DNA of 64,000 nt from Heligmosomoides polygyrus polygyrus (taxonomy: Eukaryota; Nematoda; Chromadorea; Rhabditida; Heligmosomidae). This document shows, in pieces, positions 54,462 through 64,000 of this stretch. How positions within the stretch are numbered: the stretch's first letter is position 1; the number at the start of each line of letters is the position of its first letter. The DNA lies in the NCBI GenBank assembly GCA_947396885.1, contig OX377201.1, positions 69,662,983 to 69,726,982 of the forward strand, written 5' to 3'. The notes beneath the pieces were generated by a model. It had not been told where the DNA came from. It did not search any database and saw only the letters and a list, made by a program, of their open reading frames with translations. Position numbers and translations under genes: made by a program.

Positions 54462-55593
54462 AGCAACCGATAGAACGAAATATCTCATCAAACACAGAAC
54501 AGCATTAGAAATCAGTGGGTCTGCGACCGAAATGCATAAGCTCAAAAGAGGAGAAACCACCTAAGGCAACGGGGAGAATTTTCGGGCGACAGCGTGCTTT
54601 GGGAGAGAAGTGGGGAGTTTGTGGGATGACTGGTTGTCTGACGAGTTTTTCCTCGGCTAAATAAATGGGCTCATTACCAGCCAAGGTGGCAGTGTAATAC
54701 CTTTATCGTTTTTCTGACCACTGCTGCTACAGATTTCACGCGAACACAACTGGTTTTCGGAAGCTTGGACATCCCGTCAGTTCAAGTACACAGTCATAGT
54801 TGCAGTAAGTTGTTTTGTTAGGATCGGGGACGTGGGATGCTTCTCTACCAAAAAGGGTGGATGAGGCAGCCTAATGGCGGAATTTTTATGGTGGACCTTT
54901 ACCATAATGGTGACGGTAGGATTCTAGTCCGTGACTGCTGATGAAAAAGGGGGAGGAAAAAAGGATGTCAGTGAGAAGCAGGACTAACCTATCTCGCACA
55001 AAAAAATTGTAGAGGCAAATGAACACGTTTAGGTGGTAGGGAAGCGCTTCACAAAGTCAAATTGAAAGGAAATGGTGGAGCATTATGATAGGAGGGATCA
55101 TAAAGGCCAAAAATGAATGTGAAAAAGAGAAATGAGGACGATGATAAAACGGCATAAGAAATATTGCGTAGCAGTACTGCATGTTTACGTGGTGCTGAAG
55201 ACGTCTAATCTAGACGTTACAGAATTCATAAAGAATAAGTTAGTGGATTCGTAAACTGAATGTTGTCTCCGATTAAGCCTGAACATGTGTTTACAGCTTA
55301 AGACCCAAGACGAGCGTTTTCCTAGCTCCATACTCCGTGAAGGCAGCAGCAATGAAGTAGTAGTAGGTTCAATGAGGGAACTCTTTCTCAAAGCCTTTCA
55401 AAACTGGATAGTTCTCTGTCGTTCCCATTGGGAACGCTGAAGAGTAGATAGACGTAGAACTCAGAACGGATATAGAAAAGAGTGAAATAGGCAAAGGGCC
55501 CAGAGGTCAAGCCTATGCCCTTGCAGCAAAGGGCAAGAGCTTATGTAGATAGAGCAGCGAAGGTAGTTATCGTGGCCTTCTGAAAACCAGTAC
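54462..55593. other. Wnt intron 1, 5' end
   Basis: No gene or repeat boundary recognised. Confidence 0.45.
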
Positions 55594-55723
55594 CTGCACA
55601 CAGAGCGCTCTCTGAACGGGGTTCAGGCCGAGCAGGCGACTGCAGAGAACTTCGTAATGTGCCCGATCGCCGTGACCCAGCGGGCGAGGGTTGTACTCGG
55701 AAGAGCTGAGCAGAGCCAGAGAC
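55594..55723 (-). CDS. Wnt ligand, exon 1 as found (N-terminal, 5' edge uncertain)
   Basis: Ends ..EVLCSRLLGLNPVQRALCVQ at donor GTACTGG in phase 0, which joins NPFSIPF of exon 2; LC..L.GL...Q..LC is the Wnt N-terminal block with the first two cysteines. A candidate acceptor GATTCAG at 55724 would give 130 nt encoding SLALLSSSEYNPRPLGHGDR before that block. The same frame stays open back to an ATG at 56064, but that extension is Ser/Pro/Arg/Thr-rich and has no signal peptide, so I prefer the acceptor. A separate upstream exon with the signal peptide is expected and not found. Confidence 0.88.
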
Positions 55724-56400
55724 CTGAATCCTATGTCTGGAGGAGGCCTCCGAGGTGATCGAACTTCAGGGGAACTCACAGCCAGTTGTACGGGACGAGT
55801 TGATCGGGAATGACGCGGTCGAGTAGTGTGATGGTGAACAATAGGAGCAGTCTCATGTCTGGAATGGTACTTACTATGCAGTAGAGAGGCTTCAAGCCGG
55901 AAAGCAGAACATGAGGAGAACAGGAGCGGTGGAGAAGGCGAGCGACGACGAGGAGCCTTAGTTGTCGTCGTCGCCGTCGAAAAACAGGGCTGAGAGGCTG
56001 GTCGAGGTGGTATGAAATCAGATGAAAATCGATCGGTTAGGGCCACATCGACAATGGCTCGCATTTACATTTATGGGCCATCAAGCTCGCCCTTCAAACA
56101 CTCGCAGAAGGTGCGTCCTCCCCGCGCCCTCCGCCACCGCCGCCGACGGTCGCGACGATCGCGGGGAGACGTGAACGCGACCAGGTGAGAAACGCCGGTC
56201 ACGAACGCGCATCGACCGCGACCGCCAGGACCGCCAGGCGTCGGCGAGGCGGACACGAAGACCGTCTCCAGCCCGTAGGAGCACGGTCTTCGGAGGTCTT
56301 CGAGTCTCAACGGAATGCTCGGGGAGGCGCCGAAACCACCGTGAGCTCCGAAGGGCCTTCAACACTATCTTCTGCTCATTCCAATTGATACCGTACATAG
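55724..56400. other. GC-rich region upstream of Wnt exon 1
   Basis: High GC with many overlapping ORFs on both strands and CG-rich stretches (for example CGCCACCGCCGCCGACGGTC near 56130). It could hold the Wnt promoter or a first exon; no signal peptide was seen. Confidence 0.35.
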
Positions 56401-58334
56401 GTCCCCTGAGGCCAAAGGACGCCCCTCATCAGCTGCGGTGCATAGGACAGGTGAAGTACACGAGGCCCAAGTCGGTCGAATATGTACTCTGATGCCTATT
56501 TCTATTGAAAATGAAAACAGCGTTGGCAAGAGTGGTCTAATAGATTTGCATTCGCTTAGGTACGTCCAGTTTTAATAAGATGCAACTGTGTCAGTGTGCC
56601 ACACCCAGTCGCGCCATTGTTATCCGTGTGGGTATCCATCAGGATAACTTATTGAAAAGAGAGGCGACGGAGATGATTGTGTACCTAAATGCAACTTTCA
56701 GCAACTGATCGCCAGAGTCATTTCTCATTGTTAAGAAATCCTGTTGCTTCGAACTAGAGCTGCCCAAGGAGCTTTGCTAATCGAGAAGAATAAAAGCGGG
56801 GCAGCTCAAAGAATAGCTTTCATTTCACAGTTGTTCGCTGTACGCCAGCCTAATTTCGTTTTGTACGAGAGTAGCCGTATACCTACGGACTTTTAATAAG
56901 ATGCAGCTGTGAAACTACCAATTACCTGGGCACTCATAGGCTTCACAGTCAGTGGGTGACATAAATAAGTTTTAAGATATTCCACGGTACTGTTGGCGCT
57001 TCTACTATTTGCCTTTACGAATGACTGCACTACGGAACTGGGCCCATTGGGTGCTAGAAATATGTAAGTTGACTGCTTGAAACTGATTAATAACCTCTGA
57101 AGCAAAACACTTCGAAGGTTCATATTTTACGGCTACACCACCGACAGGATATGAAATGCACTGAAACTGGTTCCTTGATTCCTGTTGGTTTAGATGGAAG
57201 CCTGAGTGGGAAAGCGTCGACAAAAGCCGGCGCATCGCCGCAAGAGGTTGCTGTTGATTGGGCTCCAAATTGGGGGAGAGTTGCGAGAAAAATAAACGGA
57301 ATTATTCGTGGGAGCTATACTTTGCTTCGAGAACCACTAACAAGACGTTGTCAGGATGGTTCAGTAAAGTAGAGGCTGAAAACAAGAACGTAGCAGCAAC
57401 AATGTCGTGCAACATCGTTGTTGCACGACTTGTGCTTTGCGAAAAGGGCGGAGGAGAGGAGCAGGATTTTTCTTCCACTGCTCAAAAGTACTTGAAAAGC
57501 TTAAAGAACCACCGCCAATTGTCCAAAGAAAGGCATGGTGATGCAGTAGAGAAGAGTGTCGTGAAGCTGTTGTGCCACGATTGTGTTATCAAAGCTTTAT
57601 TCCGCTTAGGTTCGATGTCACCGCTTTTTCAAGGTCTTGTAAAGGCAAGAGTTGGATAAATTACTCGTCCAAGGATTCCATTCTAAATTTCAGCAGCTTC
57701 AAGAGCTGAAGAGAGAAAAAGACGAAGGGCAAGTAAGACAACTCAACAGACCTTACGAAAAGAGAAAGTGGTAGGCCACCCGTGATTGGAGAAACATGGC
57801 TGAACGAGCACCAAGATTCTGGTCACCTCCTCAGCGATCTTCTGGCTAGCGCTCTCCGTAGTTAAGCTCACGGAGTCGGCAAATGGAGCCAGGTTCTGGC
57901 TTACAGCCTTCTGCTCCTCTTCCTACTGATTGCGGTACTCATGAACGTAAGCCCTAGCGCCTCTAGCGTCTGGCACGCCGCGATGTCGATGTCGCGTGCC
58001 AGGATCGTTACCGCCACCCCAACCACTATGCCTTCGCAGCCTGTGTTTCCACAAATGGGTGGCGACTTTCCATTTATTGAACTCATCCACATACCCTTTC
58101 ACCTTACCCACAACCCCGACTTCTCACCAATGGACATATTCCTCTTGGAATTCAATGCAAGCTGTGAGGTACTACCGTTCCCTGCAACACCCTTCCCTGA
58201 GGAGTAGAGAGACCCACAGGAAACGGGGATGTATAATTCAAGCTCAGTCAAAGCGTCGGTCCCTCAACAGTTGTATCTTGAGGCTATCCGAAGGTATCTC
58301 GATGGCTCCAACGATATCACCCAAGACAGCCTGA
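56401..58334. other. no gene recognised
   Basis: ORFs at 57258-57659 (plus) and 57901-58111 (minus) have no family I can name. The minus-strand text GKVKGYVDEFNKWKVATHLW looks protein-like and could be a relic of a repeat-encoded protein. Confidence 0.3.
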
Positions 58335-58599
58335 CGAACGTATTCCCCTGCTTAAGCGTCAAAAGTAGCCGACGTAGAGACAGGCTCAAGCGCTGCGATT
58401 TCTGACAAAAATTTACGACGCTTCCCCCCCCCCCACCCTCCAGAGGGGTCATACTACGACCCCCCGTCCCTTCGGGCAGTCTGGCTGGCTGTCCGGATTC
58501 TTCGCCCGTACGACAGAGCCCGTGTGAACTCCAGTCAAAAACAGCAGCACTAAAGGGCCTCATTCCCTTGACCCTGAAAGAGCCCCCATTTCTGCAGCG

Positions 58600-59560
58600 A
58601 TGGGAAGGACGAGTACGGAGAGGCTGCTAAAATCTCAGGGCCTAACCAGGCTGCGAAAATTGGGAAGGACTAGGACGACGATCTGTATTTACAACGCCCG
58701 CACGCTCGCATCGGAAACATCCGTTGAGGACCTGATGATGATGCAAACCAGGAAGATCAAGTACGACGTCTTCGGACTGACCGAGACGAGAAGACACCAC
58801 CCCCTACACGCCGCCAACGACTCCGGAGAAGAACTGTTCCTCGGAACATGCGACAGCAGAGGAGTAGGCGGCGTTGGTGTCCTCGTCAACACGCACTTCG
58901 CCATGAACATCGATTCATCGGAGCTTCTGACAAGCGGAATCGGACGTCTGCGACTGAAGCGATGTGGCTCCTGCCAGCTTTGACTATATTCGTCGCGTAT
59001 GCCCCAACATCCGACTACGACGACAAAGAGGTCGAAGCCTTCTACGTGGAGCTGAACAAAGTTCTATAAGGAAGATCACACCTTCTACAAGGTGATCGTC
59101 GGCGACTTCAACGCCAAGATCGGACCGCCAAGGTCGCCGGAAGAACTTCACATCGGAACCCACGGTTTGGAGTGCAACGAGCAAGATGAAAGGCTGTCTG
59201 AGTTTATAATGTCGACCAAGACCATCCATGGAAACTCGCAGTTCCAGAAGCCTCCCTCCCTACGATGGACCTGGTAATTTCCCGGTGGCCAGTTCCACAA
59301 CGAGATCGACCACATCATCTTCAACCGCAAGTGTTGCCTGACCGACGTTTCCGTTGTCCCCAAGTTCTACACGGGACCGGACCATCGCCTCCTTCGCGCA
59401 AGGTTCCGCTTTTCGCGTCAAGGAGAGAAGGCCGCGAAGTTCAAGAAGAGGAGTCCCAGAACGACCATCAACTGAGACCTTTGCACCTCTCCTGCCGGCC
59501 TTTGGGAAGATACCGTTCTGGACAACATCGACGAGGAAAACGACCACTTCGTGCACCATC
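58600..59560 (+). pseudogene. LINE 2 endonuclease domain, frameshifted
   Basis: Begins MGRTSTERLLKS, then ICIYNARTLAS (the Asn block), YDVFGLTETRRH (catalytic Glu), GVGGVGVLVN, after a frameshift near 58975 IFVAYAPTSD, then VIVGDFNAKIGP (catalytic Asp/Asn), and in a further frame NEIDHIIFNRKC and FYTGPDHRLLRARF (catalytic Asp-His). All four catalytic blocks are readable but split by frameshifts near 58975 and 59070 and stops near 59274 and 59473. Confidence 0.9.
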
Positions 59561-59589
59561 TCCGCGATAGTGCTTAGAGAGCCGAGAGC

Positions 59590-61430
59590 TTGAAGACCAC
59601 CAAGAGACGTCTGTCTCCGGAAACTCTCGAGCTGATACGCCAGCGTGGAGCAGCACGAGCATCAGGCAACTACCAACGCGAAGCTATGCAGAACGGCGAT
59701 AAAGAGGATCTTAAGGAGAGAAGGGCGGAAGTGTTGGCTGAAGCTACAGAGGCAGGTTTGAGCATCCGCAATGCCTGCCGGAACTTCGCCAACTTCAAGA
59801 CCAAGATGACCGCTCTCCGACGTCCTGACGGAACCGTCACTTCTTCCAGAAGAACCATGGAGAAGGTCATCCACGACTTCTACTCCGATCTCTTCGATAC
59901 CCACGTCCACCTGCCCCACGCGATCTTCCGCAGGATGGATACGTCATCCCCTCTGTTCTCCCTTCCGATACCCGACACGCCATCTCGTCGGTGAAGAAAC
60001 GCACAGCATCCGGTCCCGACAGGATCAGACCCGAACACCTGAAGAACCTCCCGCCAGCGCTCATCAACACCCTGGCGCTGCTCTTCACGCGCTACCTGTT
60101 GGAGTGCAAGGTTCCATCTCAGTGGAAGACCAGCAGGACCGTCTTGCCGTACAAGAAGGGAGACGTGCACGACATTGGCAACTATCGCCCGATCTGCCTG
60201 CTGTCCGTAGTCTACAAGCTGTTCACTCGGGTGATCCTGAATAGGATCAGCAGAACGATGGACGAAGGACAGCCATGCGAGCAAGCAGGATTTCGGAGAG
60301 GATTCAGCACGTTCGACCACATACACACCATTACGAAGCTCACCGAAGTGTCGCAAGAGTACAAGCTGCCGCTGTGCCTTACGTTCGTCGACCTGAAGAA
60401 GGCATTCGACTCCGTCGAAACTGAAGCGGTCATCGACGCCCTGCTCACTCAGGGTGTTCCTACTCAGTACATCAGAGTCCTTCGAGAGCTGTACAGTGGA
60501 TTCACGACCAAGATCTCACCATTCTACAACGACGTCGTCATCGACGTAAAGAGAGGGGTTCGGCAGGGGGATACCATATCCCTGAAGCTCTTCAGCGCCA
60601 CCCTTGAAAACGTCATGCGCGAACTAGAATTGGAAGACATGGTAGTGAAGGTCGACGGCTGGCAAATGCACCATCTTCGCTTCGCTGACGACATCGTGCT
60701 CATAACACCGAGCATCAGCCAGGCGGAGCGAATGCTAGCCGACTTTGATCGTGTATGTGCGTTGGACTGCAGCCGAATCTTACGGAGACGATGTTCATGA
60801 GGAACGGATGGGTTTCTGATGCCCCATTCTCGCTCAACGGAACGAACATCTCCGAATGCTCCAGCTATATGTATCTGGGTCGCGAAGTCAACATGGCCAA
60901 CGACCTAGCACCAGAGCTGAGCAGGAGGAAACGAGCGGCCAGGGGAGCTTTCAAGAGCGTCGAAGAAGTCGCGAAGAAGACGAACATCGTCCGACTCCGT
61001 GCCCACCTATTCGACTCCACTGTTCTTCCTGCCCTAACATACGCCTCAAAGACCTGGGCTATACGAAAGCAGGATGAACACGCGATCAGCGTCGCGCAGC
61101 ATGGAATCGATAGTACGATGCTCGGAGTGACACGACTCACGCAAGTGAGAGAAGGCCTCCGGAGTTCCGAGCTTCGCCGACGCTCGAAGATCAGAGACGC
61201 TGTCGCGTGGGCCAAGTTGTCGAAAATTAGGTGGGCCGGCCACGTAATGCGCTTCGCAGACACTCGTTGGACGAGAACCGTCACCGACTGGATTCTGCCG
61301 GATGTCAAGAGAACACCAGGACACCCACCAACGTATTGGTCGGACTTCTTCGTGAAAGCCCTGAACGACCGCTATGACGCTCTTCGCCTCCCTCGAGCGA
61401 GGAGGATCCATTGAAGCACTCTGGCACGCG
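59590..61430 (+). pseudogene. LINE 2 reverse transcriptase and C-terminal region
   Basis: 59590-59994: linker rich in Arg/Ala with a stretch ending SLPIPDTPSRR. After a frameshift at about 59985: KKRTASGPDRIRPEHLKN, TVLPYKKGDVHDIGNYRPIC, FVDLKKAFDSVETEAVIDAL, GVRQGDTISLKLFSATLENV and HHLRFADDIVLI (catalytic FADD). A second frameshift at about 60765 leads into MYLGREVNMANDLAPELSRR, TYASKTWAIRKQDEHA, KLSKIRWAGHVMRFADTRWT and a stop near 61414. Only frameshifts separate it from an intact frame, so it is a fairly young copy. Confidence 0.92.
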
Positions 61431-61756
61431 ACAGGGACGAATGGAGTGATGCTGGCGCCCGCTCGAGCAAGTCGATGATCAACGGGACGACAGGTGATAC
61501 AGGTGATACTTGTACTTTGTTCAAACGATCGTAAACGTTTCAGTCTTGAGAATTATGCAAATGAGGGTGGCCCTCAAAAAACTAGAAGAAATTCTTCTTC
61601 TGATGATCACAGAACCGCCTTCATGCGCGGCCGGGGGATGCGATTTTTGCTGGAAAAAATTGGAGTGATTCTACAAAACGGACATATGTATATATCTTAG
61701 AGTGGATCTGTGCACTTTGAGGGAATGGATAGAATGTTGCTGGGGCTTTCGCTAAC

Positions 61757-62178
61757 AAGGGAAATGTCTGAACGATAGGCAAGAGCAGCAAGAAGAGTAC
61801 TATATAAGGATCTCCGTCCTCCATATAGTATCAGAACATGTTTTGTTTTTGCCAAATCCTTGAGGCAAGCGAGTAGGAGGGCATAATGGTTAGGGGTCTG
61901 AGAGGGAGCTTACCACGGCAGCCAAGATGTTGGTGCCGTGGACTGGGTGGCGCGGTAGAAGGGCTGCCTTATGTTCGTGAGGTCGAGGGTCCACTCCCCA
62001 TGCGCGTTGCGTTTTTGCACTTTTGCCATAGGATCGAATTTCCATAGAGATTTCCATATCTGAACTTGTTTCTGGAGTTTGCTACGGTAAGATGTTTTTA
62101 TTACTTATTCTTCGTCGACATCTCGTAATTCACCAGCAATGTCCGAAATATGCAAAGTGCGGTTATATGTATATGGAA
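61757..62178 (+). repeat. dispersed repeat, left inverted arm with tRNA-like core
   Basis: Contains CAGAACATGTTTTGTTTTTG, then a tRNA-like part at about 61944-62010 (GGTGGCGCGGTAGAAGG, GGTCGAGGGTCCACTCC), then TTTCCATATCTGAACTTGTT and GTCGACATCTCGTAATTCAC. The reverse complement is at 63130-63545. Confidence 0.85.
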
Positions 62179-62456
62179 TATTTATGAAGTAACTTCAGCA
62201 CCAATGATACACACGCACAAAGTGCATAAAACAGTAGGACTAATCGCAGTATGGGCAACGTATGTATGAAGGCTACAGTTTCTTCACATCCTAACTCATC
62301 ACATGGGGCTATGTCTTCCGAAAATGACATTCCACTCGGGTTTTCGAAGCAGCCAGGATGTGTCATCAAGTAGCCAGCCTTGTACCACGCGAACTCAATC
62401 AGCCTTTCCAGACGAGGATGGCATAACAGTCGATACACCAGTGACACAACCTTCAA
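62163..62456 (-). CDS. hypothetical ORF with C-terminal hydrophobic segment
   Basis: 97 codons from an ATG at 62456. A Cys-containing middle (THPGCFENPSGMSFSEDIAP, then CDELGCEE) is followed by a hydrophobic stretch TLPILRLVLLFYALCACVSL near residues 66-85. No family recognised. It lies 21 bp downstream of the ORF at 62478-62810 on the same strand in a different frame and may be part of the same decayed or spliced gene. Its last bases overlap the repeat arm. Confidence 0.3.
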   Translation of the reverse strand: MKVVSLVYRLLCHPRLERLIEFAWYKAGYLMTHPGCFENPSGMSFSEDIAPCDELGCEETVAFIHTLPILRLVLLFYALCACVSLVLKLLHKYSIYI

Positions 62457-62477
62457 ATTTACAAATATTTCATTGCT

Positions 62478-62810
62478 TCACAGTCCCAGGCCAGTGGTAC
62501 TCCGCTGCAGCCCAAGCCTGAAATCGCGGTACAGTCCACTTTCCCTAGTTCTCAAACTTGTATAGGATAACAATTTTAGTATAGCCTCCGAAATAGTCTG
62601 TCCTCCCGAAAACGTGATAGTGCCTTCACTGGTTAGTGGCGTCGTGACTCCGGCACAATCCTCTTCTGGTTGAAACTCTTGGTCCTCTTCTTCCACTACC
62701 ACCAACTTCTCCATTTCGTCGATTTCCAGCTGTTGCAGTTCGAAATCCTGTAGGACATTTGCTATCCTTTCCGCCAGCTTCATCTCGTCTCTCGAAGGGA
62801 CAGCACCCAT
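62478..62810 (-). CDS. hypothetical acidic ORF
   Basis: 110 codons from an ATG at 62810: MKLAERIANVLQDFELQQLE, then a Glu/Asp-rich run EEEDQEFQPEED, then TSEGTITFSGGQTISEAI and a basic tail. The first 80 residues look like genuine protein (helical acidic segment then an ITFSGGQ turn). The end of the frame is uncertain because TTTCAG-like acceptors follow. Function unknown; its position between inverted repeat arms suggests a transposon-linked or repeat-captured fragment. Confidence 0.35.
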   Translation of the reverse strand: MGAVPSRDEMKLAERIANVLQDFELQQLEIDEMEKLVVVEEEDQEFQPEEDCAGVTTPLTSEGTITFSGGQTISEAILKLLSYTSLRTRESGLYRDFRLGLQRSTTGLGL

Positions 62811-63129
62811 TGGAGATCCGCACTTGTCAGTAGGATAATGACCATTCGAGGGTTAGCAGATATTGTAGAGTCAGTGTGGAGGCAGCAGCTTCTTATGACC
62901 GCGCTACATTGTAAGCATAACAGAAGCGACAATATTGATCGAGGTGGCAGGTCAAGTTGAAGATCATGTGGTCCGTTTCTACACTGTGAGTACACTAACG
63001 GCACTCACCTCACCGACACTAATAAATTGCATACGAAGCAGTTTTTTAGCTTTCTGCCGCTGTTTCATGTTGTTCCTTCGTCCGAATTCTTACATTGACA
63101 ATACGAACAGCTTATTGGACTAAAGGTTT

Positions 63130-63545
63130 CATATAAAATCGCGTTTAGCATATTTTGGACATTGCTTGTGAATTACGAGATGTCGACAAATAATAAGCAG
63201 TAAAAACCGTGGCAAACTCCAAAAACAAGTTCAGATATGGAAATCTATGGAAATCCGATACTATGGCAACAGTGCAAAAACGCGACACAGCATGGGAGCC
63301 GAACCCTCGACCTCACGAACACGGTGCAGTCCTTCCACCACTGCGCCACCCAATCCACGAAACTGGGATCTTGCCCTGCCTTGAAGAGCTCGCTCTGCGG
63401 ACCCTTAACCATTGCACCCTATTACCCGTTTGCCTCAAGGATTCGGCAAAAACAAAACATGTTCTGTTACTATTTGGAGGATGGGGATTCTCTCTATAGT
63501 ACTCGTTCTTTGTGTTTCGGTGTACCGTTCTGATAGTTCCCTTGT
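63130..63545 (-). repeat. dispersed repeat, right inverted arm with tRNA-like core
   Basis: Inverted relative of 61757-62178. The tRNA-like core at 63291-63352 (minus strand GGTGGCGCAGTGGTGGAAGG, GGTCGAGGGTTCGGCTCC) is better preserved here. Confidence 0.88.
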
Positions 63546-63851
63546 AAGTGTAGTCTTCAACTACCACCAGGCTCTAGTGCTTCAGCCGCGAAGTAGTCTG
63601 AGTTTTAAAATTCTTTTAATGGTGCTTAGAGCAGATGTTACGGACGCTATTGGATGTTTCCCATTCTATCGCGACTAAACATATCTAGGATCAGTTTTAT
63701 ACAATGCGTTAAACACAAGGTATCACTCATCATCAGCGACTGCGTGCAGCTTCCTTCAAATATTGTCGAATGTAGGGAAGACTTTTGTTATGCCACCCGA
63801 ACCAGCTTCAGATCAACGCTTCGCCGTGAGGCGATTCTCTCGATTTCACGT
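63546..63851. other. no gene recognised
   Basis: Short ORFs only. Confidence 0.35.
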
Positions 63852-64000
63852 ACAAGGGAAGGGTCTGAAGCGTGTACCTGAACGGGGGGAGCTAGTCACA
63901 TAGAGAGAATCCCCACTCCTCAATTAGTATAAAAATGTGTTTCTTTTTCGCCAAGTTTGGCAAACTTGGCAAAGGCAAAAACAAACACAAAAAGTTTGGC
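63852..64000 (+). repeat. third copy of the same repeat, cut by window end
   Basis: ACAAGGGAAGGGTCTGAAGC, then ATAGAGAGAATCCCCACTCC, then TTAGTATAAAAATGTGTTTC parallel the start of the two arms; followed by CAAGTTTGGCAAACTTGG, a short palindrome. Confidence 0.7.

Larger units (their letters stand above)
58335..61512 (+). mobile_element. RTE-like LINE 2, near full length
   Basis: Putative GC-rich 5' leader with a C run at about 58423-58436, endonuclease, reverse transcriptase, then a short repeated tail ACAGGTGATACAGGTGAT at 61493-61510. About 3.2 kb. No clean target duplication was identified, so the 5' edge is approximate. It differs from the element at 16925-20016 (FADD instead of YADD; different endonuclease), so two RTE-like lineages are present. 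Confidence 0.88.

Noticed and set aside
55567..56064. Whole 165-codon ORF as the first Wnt exon
   Set aside because: Its first 110 residues are low-complexity without a signal peptide; a better acceptor lies at 55724. Kept only as an alternative.

Overview
This is a window of eukaryotic, almost certainly nematode, genomic DNA. Coding sequence is broken into short exons with GT..AG introns and (T)TTCAG-type acceptors. Intergenic and intronic DNA is packed with RTE-type LINEs, mariner/Tc1 elements, hAT-like elements, tRNA-derived SINEs and foldback repeats. The two RTE-like LINEs, the Tc1-like element and the SINE family look like those of strongylid (clade V, hookworm-like) nematodes; that placement is inference from memory of such genomes, not a database result.

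The one convincing host gene is a Wnt ligand on the minus strand, spread over about 27 kb (55.7 kb down to 28.6 kb). I reconstruct nine coding exons: 55594-55723 (5' edge uncertain), 41805-41884, 41663-41745, 38397-38533, 36952-37040, 33825-33915, 32753-32896, 32469-32595 and 28606-28802. All junctions join in phase and give about 358 residues with 24 cysteines, including the Wnt lipid-attachment block CHGVSGSC and the cysteine-rich C-terminus. The signal-peptide exon was not found. The introns are loaded with transposons: a foldback mariner derivative (intron 8), a SINE (intron 6), a TIR element with an 8-9 bp target duplication (intron 4), a Helitron helicase fragment (intron 3), and in intron 1 a four-level nest: Tc1-like > 4.5 kb hAT-like > mariner A > mariner B.

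Layout: 0-6.5 kb, GC-rich palindromes, a hAT-like element (1345-3117) and a 1 kb foldback. 6.9-9.5 kb, a second hAT-like element carrying a mariner-type element. 9.7-15 kb, dispersed and inverted repeats, a SINE and a 114-bp tandem array inside TIRs. 16.3-20.6 kb, a CR1-like LINE split by an RTE-like LINE. 20.6-26.5 kb, sparse: unknown ORFs, a SINE and a dispersed repeat. 26.6-28.0 kb, a third hAT-like element. 28.6-55.7 kb, the Wnt gene. 55.6-56.4 kb, a GC-rich stretch around Wnt exon 1. 58.3-61.5 kb, a second RTE-like LINE. 61.8-64 kb, inverted copies of a repeat with a tRNA-like core, flanking two unrecognised minus-strand ORFs.

No rRNA, convincing functional tRNA, CRISPR or prokaryotic operon is present. 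The most notable sequence-level pattern is that four elements with 8-bp target duplications each carry their own short-motif array just inside the termini.
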